This document shows, piece by piece, positions 1-8,699 of a stretch of 64,000 bases of DNA. Each line of letters begins with the position of its first letter. Within the stretch, counting starts at the first letter, position 1. The stretch is taken from assembly GCF_001748365.1 (NCBI RefSeq), contig NZ_BDHH01000001.1:47415-111414 (forward strand), given 5' to 3'. The position numbers and the translations under genes are program-made. Below the pieces are notes generated by a model. The model made no database searches. It saw only the letters and a program-made list of their open reading frames with translations, and was not told the origin of the DNA. The DNA is from Fusibacter sp. 3D3. GTDB lineage: Bacteria; Bacillota; Clostridia; Peptostreptococcales; Acidaminobacteraceae.

Positions 1-1008
1 GAACATGATCGATTGCCCCAAATCAATCTTGCGCTATTGTTTGGTGAAGAATCTGGCTTGCCATTTTACTACCGAAAGCTGGCTGGTAACATCACAGATG
101 TTAAAACTATCAAGCAATTGATGAGCGAATTTGATGTCATGGGATACAAAAAAGTTCGCATCGTTTTAGATAGAGGTTTCTATAGCAAGAAAAATGTTGA
201 CTTGCTCTACAAAAACCATCAAAAATTTCTTGTTGGTGTTAAACTTGGACTGAATTATATAAAAAGCGTTCTTGAAGAAGAACGTGCAAATTTGAGGCTT
301 TGGTCAAATCTTAAAACCCAATTTGGTACTTATGGCATATGTCGTCAAATCGACTGGGACTATGAACAAGAACGTCCTTATAAGGGAGATACCATTAAGG
401 ATACCCGTCGTGCTTATCTATTGCTTTTCTATAATCCAGAAAAGGCAGCAAAAGATCAGTCTGATATGAATGATTATCTCACTCGTCTCTATAACGATCT
501 GATAGATGGAACGCGCAAGGATTATTGCGGCAGGGATTATGACAAGTATTTCACCGTAACAGAAACGCCAAAACGAGGACGAAAGGTTGTTCCAAAAGAA
601 GAAGCCATGAGAGAAGCCGCTAACAACTATGGTTACTTTGCATTACTCTCCAATGAAGTCAATGACCCGTTTGAAGCACTATCCATTTACCGAAGCAAAG
701 ATATCGTAGAGAAAGGGTTTGGCAACCTGAAAGAAAGACTAAATTTTAGAAGAATGCAGGTTTCATCCGAATTATCTTTAAATGGCAAGCTTTTTGTTGG
801 ATTTATAGCCCTTATTTATCTTTCCTATGTAAAAAAGAAAATGCAGGATGCAGGACTTTTTGATAAGTGGACACTTCAAGGCTTATTAGATGAACTCGAT
901 GTAATTGAACTGTTTGAGGCACCCACGCATGGTAGAGTCTTAGGTGAAGTTACTGAAAAACAGACGGAACTCTATCATGCATTAGGAGTTGAACCACCCT
1001 CGTTATAA
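1..1008 (+). CDS. IS1634-like (IS4-type) transposase, 5' end outside the window
   Basis: DDE transposase that would catalyse cut-and-paste movement of its own element. The frame is open from base 1, so the N-terminal half lies outside the window. The visible 335 residues contain a strand carrying the 'LDRGF' acidic motif (about residue 56), and, near the end, 'IYRSKDIVEKGFGNLKERL', which fits the YREKW-like motif with the third catalytic Glu. The tail 'FVGFIALIYLSYV' is also typical of IS1634/IS4 transposases. The 3' end reads directly into the remains of an IS66 transposase on the other strand, so this element seems to have inserted into IS66. The terminal inverted repeat could not be fixed by eye. 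Family assignment is fairly sure; whether the full copy is intact cannot be judged. Confidence 0.8.
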   Translation, partial: EHDRLPQINLALLFGEESGLPFYYRKLAGNITDVKTIKQLMSEFDVMGYKKVRIVLDRGFYSKKNVDLLYKNHQKFLVGVKLGLNYIKSVLEEERANLRLWSNLKTQFGTYGICRQIDWDYEQERPYKGDTIKDTRRAYLLLFYNPEKAAKDQSDMNDYLTRLYNDLIDGTRKDYCGRDYDKYFTVTETPKRGRKVVPKEEAMREAANNYGYFALLSNEVNDPFEALSIYRSKDIVEKGFGNLKERLNFRRMQVSSELSLNGKLFVGFIALIYLSYVKKKMQDAGLFDKWTLQGLLDELDVIELFEAPTHGRVLGEVTEKQTELYHALGVEPPSL

Positions 1009-1571
1009 ATTTCGGGAATGTAGGTTTTAATTGGACATTCATAGGATAAAACCTGATGGGCAGTCACTTTAGTTTCAACGCAAATATCTACATCATATTT
1101 GGTTTCGGAAACGCCACATACTTTGCAAAAACCAAATCTGGGACATCCCTCACATTGGTCAGAGTGATATTGTATTGTTTCATCTGGTTCTTTCATAAGT
1201 TTAAAACCATTCCCTTGGTGCCCTTTCTGACCACCAGGTGATTTAACAGAAGGTTTTCTTAAACTCTTTGGCTTAGGCTTGTTAAGACCATCACTTGAAG
1301 GTGGTTTAGAGCTGTTGTTACTATTTTTATTCAACCGTTCTTGTTGAACTTTAATTTTTTCTTTAAGTTTATCATTAACAGTAGCTTGTTCTGAAATCGT
1401 TTCGCTTTGAGCGTTAAGTTTTTCAGTTTGAGCATTTAGCTTTTCAGTTTGCGATTTAATCATTTTACTTTGAGCCGCCACTGTAGTCGTGAGAGTGCTA
1501 ATAATTGATGTTAAATCATCAATTTTCTCAATGAGCTCTTTAATTGTTTTAGAATGTAGATTTTCACTCAT
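975..1571 (-). pseudogene. IS66 transposase, N-terminal fragment truncated by the neighbouring element
   Basis: N-terminal part of an IS66-family (TnpC) transposase. Visible in order: a helical coiled-coil with 'LNAQTEKLNAQSE' repeats, the family hallmark 'NNSSKPPSSDG' (about residue 85), 'GGQKGHQG', and a Cys-rich zinc-finger region (CEGCPRFGFCKVCG). Full-length IS66 transposases are about 500 residues; this one loses homology after 'YECPI' and its last residues come from the antisense of the IS1634-like gene. The catalytic DDE domain is therefore missing and the gene is dead. Start chosen at the ATG at 1571, 8 nt after GGAAAG; a GTG two codons upstream is too close to that site. Confidence 0.85.
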
Positions 1572-1672
1572 TTTCACGACTTTCCTTTCTGTTTTATCTA
1601 CTATAATTATACCATTAATCAGCAGATAAATACAGTGTTTTCAATGGATTGAAGCCATTTTTTTATTAATAA

Positions 1673-2341
1673 CGAATTGGGGTTCACAGTGTTATCAGTG
1701 TTGTTTTTTCTAGTTGTGATGTGACTTATTATGATGATTTTTACTTGATATTAGATCATGTGACTGAATAGTTACCAAAAATTTTTGACTTTGTCACCAC
1801 TTATTTTTGCACGGAAACATTTAAGTATAAGTATACCGGTGTTGTGATTGCTGGATACGGTACAGGGAGTACATTTCCTGAGTTAACGTCTCTTGAACTG
1901 GAAGGCAGTATTAATGGCTTTATTAAATACCGAATCATTGAAAGAATTGCCATCAATAATTCAAGAAGTTTTGCCGCTGTCCCATTCGCTCAAAGCGATG
2001 CGATACTTTCAGTTTTCAATGGCGTCAGTCCCAAGTATCGGGAACGACTAGGCGATATTGTTGAAAGTGCAAATACTCACAACAGCTCTTCCTCCTTTTT
2101 ATTTCGAAACACCTTACTCAATGATATTGATACATTTTCTATAAATGAGTATCGCAACCCTATACTTGAGCATGGTTCAAGTTTTCGACTTCACGAACTA
2201 GTAGAAATCAGTGAATTCTTATTAAAATTCGCTTGTTTCAGAAGCAAATACAGTAATTCTGATGAGCTTAGTACGGTATCTGAACCTATTAAGATTGCTT
2301 CGATTACTAAATTCTCTGGTGTCAAATGGGAAGTTCTTTAA
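1673..2341 (+). pseudogene. decayed gene remnant with internal TAG, unknown family
   Basis: One frame is open from 1673 to 2341 except for a TAG at 1769-1771. The downstream 190 residues contain 'GVVIAGYGTGSTFPEL' and 'AAVPFAQSDAILSVFNGVSPKYRERL'. From memory this pattern resembles the C-terminal half of uncharacterised proteasome-like (Ntn-hydrolase-type) proteins, but that is a weak recollection. The N-terminal part is absent and the homologous frame begins where the IS66 remnant ends, so IS66 insertion followed by a nonsense mutation is the simplest account. There is no convincing ribosome binding site in front of the first ATG at 1844. A translated 165-residue product from 1844 cannot be excluded. 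Confidence 0.5.
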
Positions 2342-2387
2342 GTTCTATTTGCGTGTCCTTCGAGTAATTTTAATATTTCTTTTCATA

Positions 2388-2449
2388 AAAAATCCTCAAA
2401 TACTTATACTTGATTTTACAATATCAATTATAAGTATTTGAGGATTTTT
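2388..2449. terminator. long perfect inverted repeat, bidirectional terminator
   Basis: Two perfect 21-bp arms (2388-2408 and 2429-2449) around a 20-nt loop, with A-run and T-run at the outer ends. It lies between the decayed plus-strand gene and the minus-strand ylqH-like gene, so it can stop transcription from both sides. Confidence 0.8.
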
Positions 2450-2493
2450 AATTTCACACTGCTAAAAAGACGATCATTCTTATTTATTAGATT

Positions 2494-2748
2494 CTATTGT
2501 TTTTTAATCTGCCCCTGCTCCTTCTCGAGCTTTTCGACGGTTGAACTGATCAAGCCAATAAGCGCATAGATCTGAGGCGGTATGTTATCTCTGAGATCGT
2601 TTTTGATCATATGTTTGAGCTTCCCAGGATCTTCTTCGATATGTTTACCTTCTGCCTGAGCTTCTTTTATAAGCGCTTCAGAGACAGATGTAAAATCATC
2701 CATTTTATAATTGCGTTCATACGAATTTAACGGCTTGAACTTATTCAT
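2494..2748 (-). CDS. FlhB C-terminal-domain-like protein (YlqH type)
   Basis: 84-residue protein resembling only the cytoplasmic C-terminal domain of the flagellar export switch FlhB. The signature is 'ALIKEAQAEGKHIEEDP' followed by 'LRDNIPPQIYALIGLI', matching the FlhB pattern of a helix, 'EDP' and 'IPPELY'. It has no membrane segments and no NPTH autocleavage motif. In Bacillus the comparable protein is YlqH, next to the FliK-like YlqG. Here the start overlaps the stop of the FliK-like gene by 4 bp (ATGA), so the two are translationally coupled, and the pair probably works together. Flagellar export genes themselves are not in the window. The domain call is good; the role of such free FlhB-tail proteins is not settled. 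Confidence 0.75.
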   Translation of the reverse strand: MNKFKPLNSYERNYKMDDFTSVSEALIKEAQAEGKHIEEDPGKLKHMIKNDLRDNIPPQIYALIGLISSTVEKLEKEQGQIKKQ

Positions 2749-4991
2749 ATTTTAAAATCAAATCCTTTCTTTTCATCGTATCGATAAGGTTCACTTGGTG
2801 CGATTTCACCGGTTAAAGCAAATGGTTTTTCTGCTTTATAAGACTCAAAATTGGCGATGTTAACTTCATAACCAATCGCGTTAACCTCTTGTTCAAGACC
2901 ACTAAACGCCTTTGAAAACGCTTCAACATGGTCATTCATTACCGTGATGGCTACCTTTTCATCTTTAATCTGAATCTTAATGCCCGTCTCTCCAAGATGT
3001 TTCAGCGTCATGCCAAAGTAGAGTTCAGAATTTTTATAATCCAAGGTTTCATTGTTATTATTGCCTGTCATATAAACTTTCATATTATTAATTTCAAGGT
3101 CATCTTCAAAGGGTAAATTGAAAAATTGAAAACGTTGTCCACCTTGTTGGTTCTGACCAGAATCATTCATCATCTGTTGACCTGTAAGGCTCATAAGAGT
3201 CTCTTCAATATTCCGGTTTGAACTGTCTTCTTTCATGAGCTTGAGCAGGATTTCTTTAATGTTCTCATTAATATGATCCATTTTGGTCGCATCTGGTTTC
3301 TTAGAAAGTGCCTCTGCCGTTTCAACCTCATGATTTAGACCAAGGCTTCTTAACACCTCTAGGATATCACGTGCTGAGCGGTCACCACTTAAATCTTTTT
3401 GGGTATCTAAAATTTTAGTCACTTCATCTTTTATAGTCGTTGATTTAGATTGAGCTCTTTCCTCTTGCGGTTTTAATATTTCAAGGGCTTCTTTGACGCG
3501 TTCAGTGGCAAAGCTTTGAATTTTTTTAGGATTCATATTAATTTGTATCTTTTGGATTTGTTCGTGTGTCTCTTTCAGAATGCTCATGGCTTTATCCATA
3601 TCACCACTTGCAAGATACTTCTGAGCATTCGCAAGTTGTCCTGACATCACCAACAGCTTCTTTTCTGTAGGCATATCTGTATATAAAGAAACTTCACTTT
3701 TCATAATCGTTTTTTCGAGGAGGTTGATTGCCTTTTGCACAGATTCTTGTGTAGGTACTTGGGCAGGATTTGTTAAATCAATCAAATCGTTTTTCGTAGC
3801 TTCGAAAGCAGCCTGTAATGCGGTTGATTTTTCTGTGATGGTCTCAACAATAAAGGTTTTGACATCAAATGACTGTAAAATGTCTTGACTTGTTTGTGAA
3901 ATTGCGCCGAGCATTTGTTCTAAGGCAGAAATGATTGTCGCTTCATCCAATTCGGGTGTATCAACCTGAGCACTTACATCTGATTCAGAGGCACCCACAT
4001 CATTTTTAGAGTCTCTATCAACACCATCCGGTGCGCTTTCATCTGTGACCTTGGTATTGCCAGATTGCACTTGATCGCCAAGTACGCCTTTTAAGAACTC
4101 GCTAATGACATTTTTAACCAATTGATCTCCATTCACGATTGTAGCTAACGCGTTTGAAACATTTGAATCTTTATTATTTTCTAATCCTGATACAAGCTTC
4201 TTTAAGGCAGAAAGTAGAGCATCTTGATCTACTGTTTCGCTACTGCCGCCCTTTTCAGATGATGTAATGGCATCAATAAGATCCTGAATACGCACTGCAT
4301 CATTTTGAAGATTCAAAGTTCCGCTGCTTAACGCCATAGCTTGATCTGGGTTTACACCAATCGCCAAAATTGATTTGATTTGCGTAGGTGTTAACGCCGC
4401 ATCCTTCACAAGTAAAGTCATGGCATCTGATAAATCTTTTAGACCACCAGATTCCAAAACACCTTTAAGTGTGTCTCTATATTGTTCGGGAAGTGTGTCA
4501 ATGATCTGTTTAGCCACTGCTTTAACAGCATCCTCGATACTTGCCCCCCCTTTTATAGCAGCTTTAAGCGCCTCTTTTAGATTCTCCGGAAGTTTTAAAT
4601 GGTCAATGACATCGTCTAGGTTTTTACCCTCCGTGCCACCAGCTTCCTCGCTTTTAGGGATTAAAATTTCTATGTCCATATCTGGATTTTCCGTGAGCGC
4701 ACTGTGAATCGTCTCTAAATGCTCTTCATCTATGTCAATCCCTTTATAAAGGGCGATTTCAACGGTATTAAGTTTATCACTCAATGGTCCATCTGTTTTC
4801 TTTACAAAATCATCAATCGTTTTGACTTCTTTCTCAGATAAATCCACTTGATATTTGGATGCCAATTGATTGACGCCCGGTGTTTTACTTTTAAAGCCTT
4901 CTAATACTTTTTCACTGGTATTTTGTTCTTTTGACTTCAAGTCATATTTGGGATCTGATTTCAGTGACTGTAAAAGTTGATTTATTTTCAT
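2745..4991 (-). CDS. FliK-like (flagellar hook-length control type) large protein, YlqG position
   Basis: 748-residue soluble, acidic, mostly helical protein with no signal peptide. The long N-terminal and middle part (residues 1-600) is low in recognisable motifs and rich in 'ALEQML', 'DAITLL'-type helices. Residues about 630-730 ('LEINNMKVYMTG' onward to 'YEVNIANFES') look like the FliK C-terminal hook-length domain: a strand, then 'SELYFGMTLKHLGETGIKIQI', then alternating strands and helices. It is longer than usual FliK (about 400-500). Start ATG at 4991 follows AAAGGAG. It forms a two-gene unit with the FlhB-like gene. A GCCGATAA sequence about 65 bp upstream resembles the sigma-28 -10 element but lacks a good -35. 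Function in flagellar export is inferred. Confidence 0.65.
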   Translation of the reverse strand: MKINQLLQSLKSDPKYDLKSKEQNTSEKVLEGFKSKTPGVNQLASKYQVDLSEKEVKTIDDFVKKTDGPLSDKLNTVEIALYKGIDIDEEHLETIHSALTENPDMDIEILIPKSEEAGGTEGKNLDDVIDHLKLPENLKEALKAAIKGGASIEDAVKAVAKQIIDTLPEQYRDTLKGVLESGGLKDLSDAMTLLVKDAALTPTQIKSILAIGVNPDQAMALSSGTLNLQNDAVRIQDLIDAITSSEKGGSSETVDQDALLSALKKLVSGLENNKDSNVSNALATIVNGDQLVKNVISEFLKGVLGDQVQSGNTKVTDESAPDGVDRDSKNDVGASESDVSAQVDTPELDEATIISALEQMLGAISQTSQDILQSFDVKTFIVETITEKSTALQAAFEATKNDLIDLTNPAQVPTQESVQKAINLLEKTIMKSEVSLYTDMPTEKKLLVMSGQLANAQKYLASGDMDKAMSILKETHEQIQKIQINMNPKKIQSFATERVKEALEILKPQEERAQSKSTTIKDEVTKILDTQKDLSGDRSARDILEVLRSLGLNHEVETAEALSKKPDATKMDHINENIKEILLKLMKEDSSNRNIEETLMSLTGQQMMNDSGQNQQGGQRFQFFNLPFEDDLEINNMKVYMTGNNNNETLDYKNSELYFGMTLKHLGETGIKIQIKDEKVAITVMNDHVEAFSKAFSGLEQEVNAIGYEVNIANFESYKAEKPFALTGEIAPSEPYRYDEKKGFDFKI

Positions 4992-5125
4992 GGGAGTCTC
5001 CTTTTAGCCTTATAGGATTCCTACTATATTTTTCATTATTTTTTCCTATAAGGTTTATCGGCAAAAAAAGGGATTCTCATCAGTTCAAAATGGAGATTAT
5101 ATGAGCACAACACCATAAATGATTT

Positions 5126-6451
5126 TTAATTTTCATTCTCTTTAATCAATAACATTACTTTTTCCATATCACGATCGCGTTGATTGATGTAATCCCATAT
5201 GTCATAATGCGTTTGATCATCTGGATATAAGGCATCTTCCTCATTTTTACTGGTATCAACTCTTTGAGCGAACTTAGTCGCTATATTATATTCTAATTGT
5301 GTGTTAGGGAGGACAAAGGCTTTAACTTCTCCGCTAGCAGTTGGCTTTCCTCCTGAGGGCTGACCTATTACTATGCCAATATGCCGATCTGAAATTAATG
5401 TTGCAAAATTCACTGCTCCTGAAAACGAGGCGTGATCTATCAAGACGTATACGTTGCCATCAAATACGGGCATTTGATCTTTAGAATCACTGAGATAGTC
5501 GAGGAAAGCATATGCAACCTGATTATCGCCCCCACCATTACCCCTTAAATCAACAACTATATTGTCTATTTTAGCTTGGTTTATGCTGTCAAACATTTTT
5601 TTGAGAAATAACGCATATTGCTCATCGTATAGGCATTCAATTAAAACAAAATGTGCTGTATTTGTATTTTTGTCAATGCTAAAACTATAACTATTTGCTC
5701 TCCCTGTCACCGTTTCATACGCATCATATTTAGGATATAAAACTTTAAATCTTTGCGCATCTGTAAATTGATCGTAAATATAATCCTCTTGAGATAACCT
5801 AATTGTTTTTATGCCCTTGTCATCTTTGACTTTTACTTCAATGCCCCCTTTGGAGGTCAATTCTGCACCTAGTTCTTGTAATTTTTCAAGTTCAATATAA
5901 CGCCTTTCAAAACACTCATAGGTCCAATAAGTATTTTCAGCTGAAAATTGGGCCTTATAGGCATTGAAGATCGTTTGCATTGAAACACCGCCGATCTCTA
6001 AAATTTCTTTCCCATCATTTGCTTTTTTAGGACTTGTAAGTATATAGAACTTATCGTCTATTATTTTTATAACATAGGGGATTTCAGGTCCATGAGCCAT
6101 ATAGAAATGATACGTATGCCCATCATTAAGTTGAGACAACATTTGAGCAACGATAACACTGAACTTATACAACGGCATTGGTTTTGAGATCGTCTCTTTT
6201 GCTTCTTCAATGGCTTGCCTAATATATTCGGGCATCCTTCCAAGAGCCATTGGATAAGTATATTTTATACTTTCTTCTAATTGAATCAAATCCGCATTCA
6301 TTTCTTCTGTGGTGAGCATTCTCTCAAAAGCAATTGCTTCCGGTGTGGCCTTAAAAACAAAAGAAGAACTCTTGTTGTCAAATCCTCTAAAAAATAGTGG
6401 TATTAACAAAACTAATACGAATAAAAAAATTACAATTCTACGCCAGTTCAT
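5126..6451 (-). CDS. membrane-anchored S41-family peptidase
   Basis: 441-residue protein: an N-terminal membrane anchor or signal (residues 2-21, 'RRIVIFLFVLVLLIPLFF'), then a C-terminal-processing-peptidase fold. Visible motifs are 'NIVVDLRGNGGGDN' (about residue 297), 'VYVLIDHASFSGAVNFA' with the likely nucleophilic Ser (about residue 343), and 'IGQPSGGKPTASGE'. These fit the S41 group that lacks an obvious PDZ insertion. It is probably exported and acts at the cell surface on peptides or proteins; substrate unknown. Start ATG at 6451 is 9 nt after GAGGAGG. It stands alone: a plus-strand terminator lies upstream and 130 bp separates it from the FliK-like gene. Confidence 0.85.
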   Translation of the reverse strand: MNWRRIVIFLFVLVLLIPLFFRGFDNKSSSFVFKATPEAIAFERMLTTEEMNADLIQLEESIKYTYPMALGRMPEYIRQAIEEAKETISKPMPLYKFSVIVAQMLSQLNDGHTYHFYMAHGPEIPYVIKIIDDKFYILTSPKKANDGKEILEIGGVSMQTIFNAYKAQFSAENTYWTYECFERRYIELEKLQELGAELTSKGGIEVKVKDDKGIKTIRLSQEDYIYDQFTDAQRFKVLYPKYDAYETVTGRANSYSFSIDKNTNTAHFVLIECLYDEQYALFLKKMFDSINQAKIDNIVVDLRGNGGGDNQVAYAFLDYLSDSKDQMPVFDGNVYVLIDHASFSGAVNFATLISDRHIGIVIGQPSGGKPTASGEVKAFVLPNTQLEYNIATKFAQRVDTSKNEEDALYPDDQTHYDIWDYINQRDRDMEKVMLLIKENEN

Positions 6452-6538
6452 TATTTTTGGCCTCCTCAATACGAGTATCTAGAATATTAAAGATCTATTT
6501 TTTTGTGTTCTACAATGCTTTTTCAAACATTTGATTAA

Positions 6539-6643
6539 GCGCATTTTCAAATTCCAGCTTGTACAGATATTTATCAGTTTGAGCATGAGATTATTGATGT
6601 ATTTGTGGAGCAAGTTGCAGATGCGATGAATTTATTCAGTTAG
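6539..6643 (+). other. gap between genes with a short coding-like remnant
   Basis: This stretch of the 280-bp gap has an open frame ending at TAG (6641-6643) with protein-like composition ('YQFEHEIIDVFVEQVADAM'), but no start or ribosome binding site. It ends just before a plus-strand terminator, as a decayed gene tail would. No family recognised. Confidence 0.3.
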
Positions 6644-6675
6644 ACAGTGTGAACATATATTGAAACAGCATATTC

Positions 6676-6718
6676 AAAGATCTCAACAGATTAATACTCT
6701 ATTGAGATCTTTTTTTAT
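6676..6718 (+). terminator. intrinsic terminator
   Basis: 11-bp perfect arms AAAGATCTCAA (6676-6686) and TTGAGATCTTT (6702-6712), 15-nt loop, then a T-run on the plus strand. There is no intact plus-strand gene in front of it, which supports a lost gene at 6539-6643. It may also end the minus-strand small membrane protein transcript. Confidence 0.75.
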
Positions 6719-6728
6719 TACTATTTAG

Positions 6729-7049
6729 TTATTTAAAAGGATCTATTCCTCGATATCTTTGATAAGTAATAAAACATATCCAAATACAAACTGCCACTAC
6801 CATTGCAATTAAAATATTGGCTCCCATATCTCGGTTTCCAGTTTTGTGACAGAATAGAAAAAGTGCTATACATGGAAAAACGATCAAATCAAGTACAAAT
6901 GCCTTCATTTTCTTTGGCCTAAAAATCACACTAGGAGCATAGAGAAAAGGCGCCAGAAAGATACTGTTGATATTTAAATATCTAAAGATTGGGTACAAGA
7001 TTACACCGATTACTAATATAACTCTAAGAATAATTAATTTTTTGTCCAT
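6729..7049 (-). CDS. small integral membrane protein, unknown function
   Basis: 106-residue protein with about four hydrophobic segments: 'LIILRVILVIGVILYPIF', 'IFLAPFLYAPSVIF', 'AFVLDLIVFPCIALFLF' and 'ILIAMVVAVCIWICFITY'. It has no recognised motif. Start chosen at ATG 7049 because GGAGGT lies 4-5 nt upstream; a TTG four codons earlier would place the ribosome binding site inside the gene. It is a single gene with the 6676-6718 hairpin downstream. Probably a real but unassigned membrane protein. Confidence 0.6.
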   Translation of the reverse strand: MDKKLIILRVILVIGVILYPIFRYLNINSIFLAPFLYAPSVIFRPKKMKAFVLDLIVFPCIALFLFCHKTGNRDMGANILIAMVVAVCIWICFITYQRYRGIDPFK

Positions 7050-7221
7050 AATGACCTCCAATATTTTGATTAAAACTTTTCCGAGGACTTGCCTTTCGGC
7101 TTTCCCTCAACGTAAACATAGAAAAACTGGACAGAATATTTTTTACTAAATGGTGACCTAACATATTATATATTTTCTTTCTATCACTACTAGAGTGCAA
7201 AGTTCTTTTTGTCTTTTGCAC

Positions 7222-7496
7222 TTCAAGAGTATACCTTTATACCTCATTATTGTCAATATTTCCAAAAGAGTAAACAGCTTTTCTTCTTAGTTGCTTTGTT
7301 TATCAGCGATCTTATCAAGTGTAACAACACCTGTCAATTCAACCATCTGATCAAACGGAGAGATTTTTGCTTTCCGAAACCCCAATAAGCCCCGTTTGGT
7401 TAATCATATGTAATACCCGTTTTGTTGTTGTTTAATAAACAGCCCGTAAGGCTTTCACTTCTTTAAGTATATTTCGTCATATACAACAGAGAAGAT
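7222..7496. other. intergenic stretch with a short decayed coding tail
   Basis: Nothing intact here. On the minus strand a 38-codon open frame ending near 7285 reads 'ISPFDQMVELTGVVTLDKI' before its stop. It looks like the C-terminal end of a lost protein, but has no start. No RNA element recognised. Confidence 0.25.
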
Positions 7497-7526
7497 ATAA
7501 AAAAAAGCCCACACCCTGTGCAGACT
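7497..7526 (-). terminator. intrinsic terminator of the feo/eamA operon
   Basis: On the minus strand a 9-bp stem with three G-U pairs and a 3-nt loop (7526 to 7506) is followed by eight T. It lies 38 bp after the EamA gene stop. Confidence 0.75.
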
Positions 7527-7564
7527 TTATCTTTTCAATATATTACATTCTTCACTATTTGAAT

Positions 7565-8491
7565 TCATCCCTCTAATTCCGTTTGAACAACTTGCTGCTC
7601 TTTCCTTCTCTGAACATGTTGTCCATGCAGTGTGGTTATGGTAACGGAGGCAAGTACAAGTGCACCACCGATAAATTGTCTCACTGAAATCACTGTTCCG
7701 AGGTAGAAATAACTGAAAATAATCGTAACAATCGGCAAAAAATTAATAAAGATCGAGGATTCTGTAACCCCCAGTAAATCCATCGCTTTGGCGTAACAAT
7801 AAAACCCCAAAACTGAGGCAATAATACTTAAAAAAATCAAATGCGCAATCACTTCAAATCCAATCGCATGCCATCTATTCGACTCAAAAAATACCAACGG
7901 TATAAAAAATGGAATGCTGTATAGAAACTGATAGAAGATAATCGTCAGATAAGAATACTTTTCAAACAAAGGCTTAGAGGCAAGTGAATAGATCACCCAC
8001 GCGAAAACCGCACCAACCATCATCAAGTAACCGATGCTTTCTTGCATCTTAAAGAATTCACTAAACTTAATATCCACAATAAAGACTACCCCAAAGACCG
8101 ACAACAACACCGCAAACAAATCCAGTCCTTCAATTTTTCGTTTATAAATAAGCGCTTCAAATATCAAGGTAAATACAGGGATGGCAGCGATAATCAGTGC
8201 TGCCGGTGATGCTGAAATATATTTAATGCCCGTATTTTCAAAAAAGAAATAGAGACCTATGCCCACACCACCTGCAAGCAAAAAAAGAAATCGATCTTCA
8301 GATTTAATTTTAAGGGGCTGTTTAGTCACCTTCATCGCCACATACAAAAGTGCTGTAGCAATCACAAATCTAATCGCACCTATTGTCATAGGGCCTAGAA
8401 CTGCTAATAAAAATTCGGTACTTACAAAAGAAATGCCCCACGCAACCACGGGGACTAAAATGCTGAGTAAACCTTTAGTTTTTCTTGTCAT
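7565..8491 (-). CDS. EamA/DMT-family transporter
   Basis: 308-residue inner-membrane protein with ten predicted hydrophobic helices arranged as two EamA repeats. The first is 'LLSILVPVVAWGISFVSTEF...MTIGAIRFVIATALLYVAM', the second starts near 'SIGYLMMVGAVFAWVIYSLASKPL', and 'ATPAALI'-like 'SASPAALIIAAIPVFTLIFEAL' is the typical helix 4. Such drug/metabolite exporters move amino acids, nucleosides or metabolites; the substrate cannot be told from sequence. Start ATG at 8491 follows GAGAAGGTG; it overlaps the end of the FeoB-associated gene by 17 bp, so it is the last gene of the feo transcription unit. Whether it has any part in iron handling is unknown. Confidence 0.88.
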   Translation of the reverse strand: MTRKTKGLLSILVPVVAWGISFVSTEFLLAVLGPMTIGAIRFVIATALLYVAMKVTKQPLKIKSEDRFLFLLAGGVGIGLYFFFENTGIKYISASPAALIIAAIPVFTLIFEALIYKRKIEGLDLFAVLLSVFGVVFIVDIKFSEFFKMQESIGYLMMVGAVFAWVIYSLASKPLFEKYSYLTIIFYQFLYSIPFFIPLVFFESNRWHAIGFEVIAHLIFLSIIASVLGFYCYAKAMDLLGVTESSIFINFLPIVTIIFSYFYLGTVISVRQFIGGALVLASVTITTLHGQHVQRRKEQQVVQTELEG

Positions 8492-8669
8492 TAGCGTCAC
8501 CTTCTCCGAGGTCAATTATATCACGAACATCGTGACAGTGACAATCCTCAGATTTAACCGAACAGCTCATACACTTCCCTGCTTTTATCTGCTTTACAGA
8601 TTTGCGAATAATCTTAAATGCATAGAGCGCAATTAAAAGGCCAATGACTATGGTAATAAACGTTCCCAT
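8475..8669 (-). CDS. FeoB-associated Cys-rich membrane protein
   Basis: 64-residue protein: one N-terminal transmembrane helix ('FITIVIGLLIALYAFKII'), a basic stretch, then a Cys/His cluster 'GKCMSCSVKSEDCHCHD' and an acidic tail. This is the typical layout of the small proteins found after feoB in Firmicutes. They are thought to support Fe2+ uptake, perhaps by binding metal at the membrane; the exact role is unproven. It begins 30 bp after feoB with a strong GGAGG site and overlaps the following transporter gene. Confidence 0.88.
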   Translation of the reverse strand: MGTFITIVIGLLIALYAFKIIRKSVKQIKAGKCMSCSVKSEDCHCHDVRDIIDLGEGDANDKKN

Positions 8670-8699
8670 GACAACCTCCTGTCATAACTCAACACTGTG

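Noticed and set aside
4992-5125. Sigma-28 promoter in front of the FliK-like gene
   Set aside because: GCCGATAA fits a -10, but the region 15 nt upstream lacks TAAA; kept only as a remark.
7024-7221. 65-codon minus-strand frame upstream of the small membrane protein gene
   Set aside because: It overlaps the better supported start of that gene, begins without a ribosome binding site and shows no protein-like pattern.
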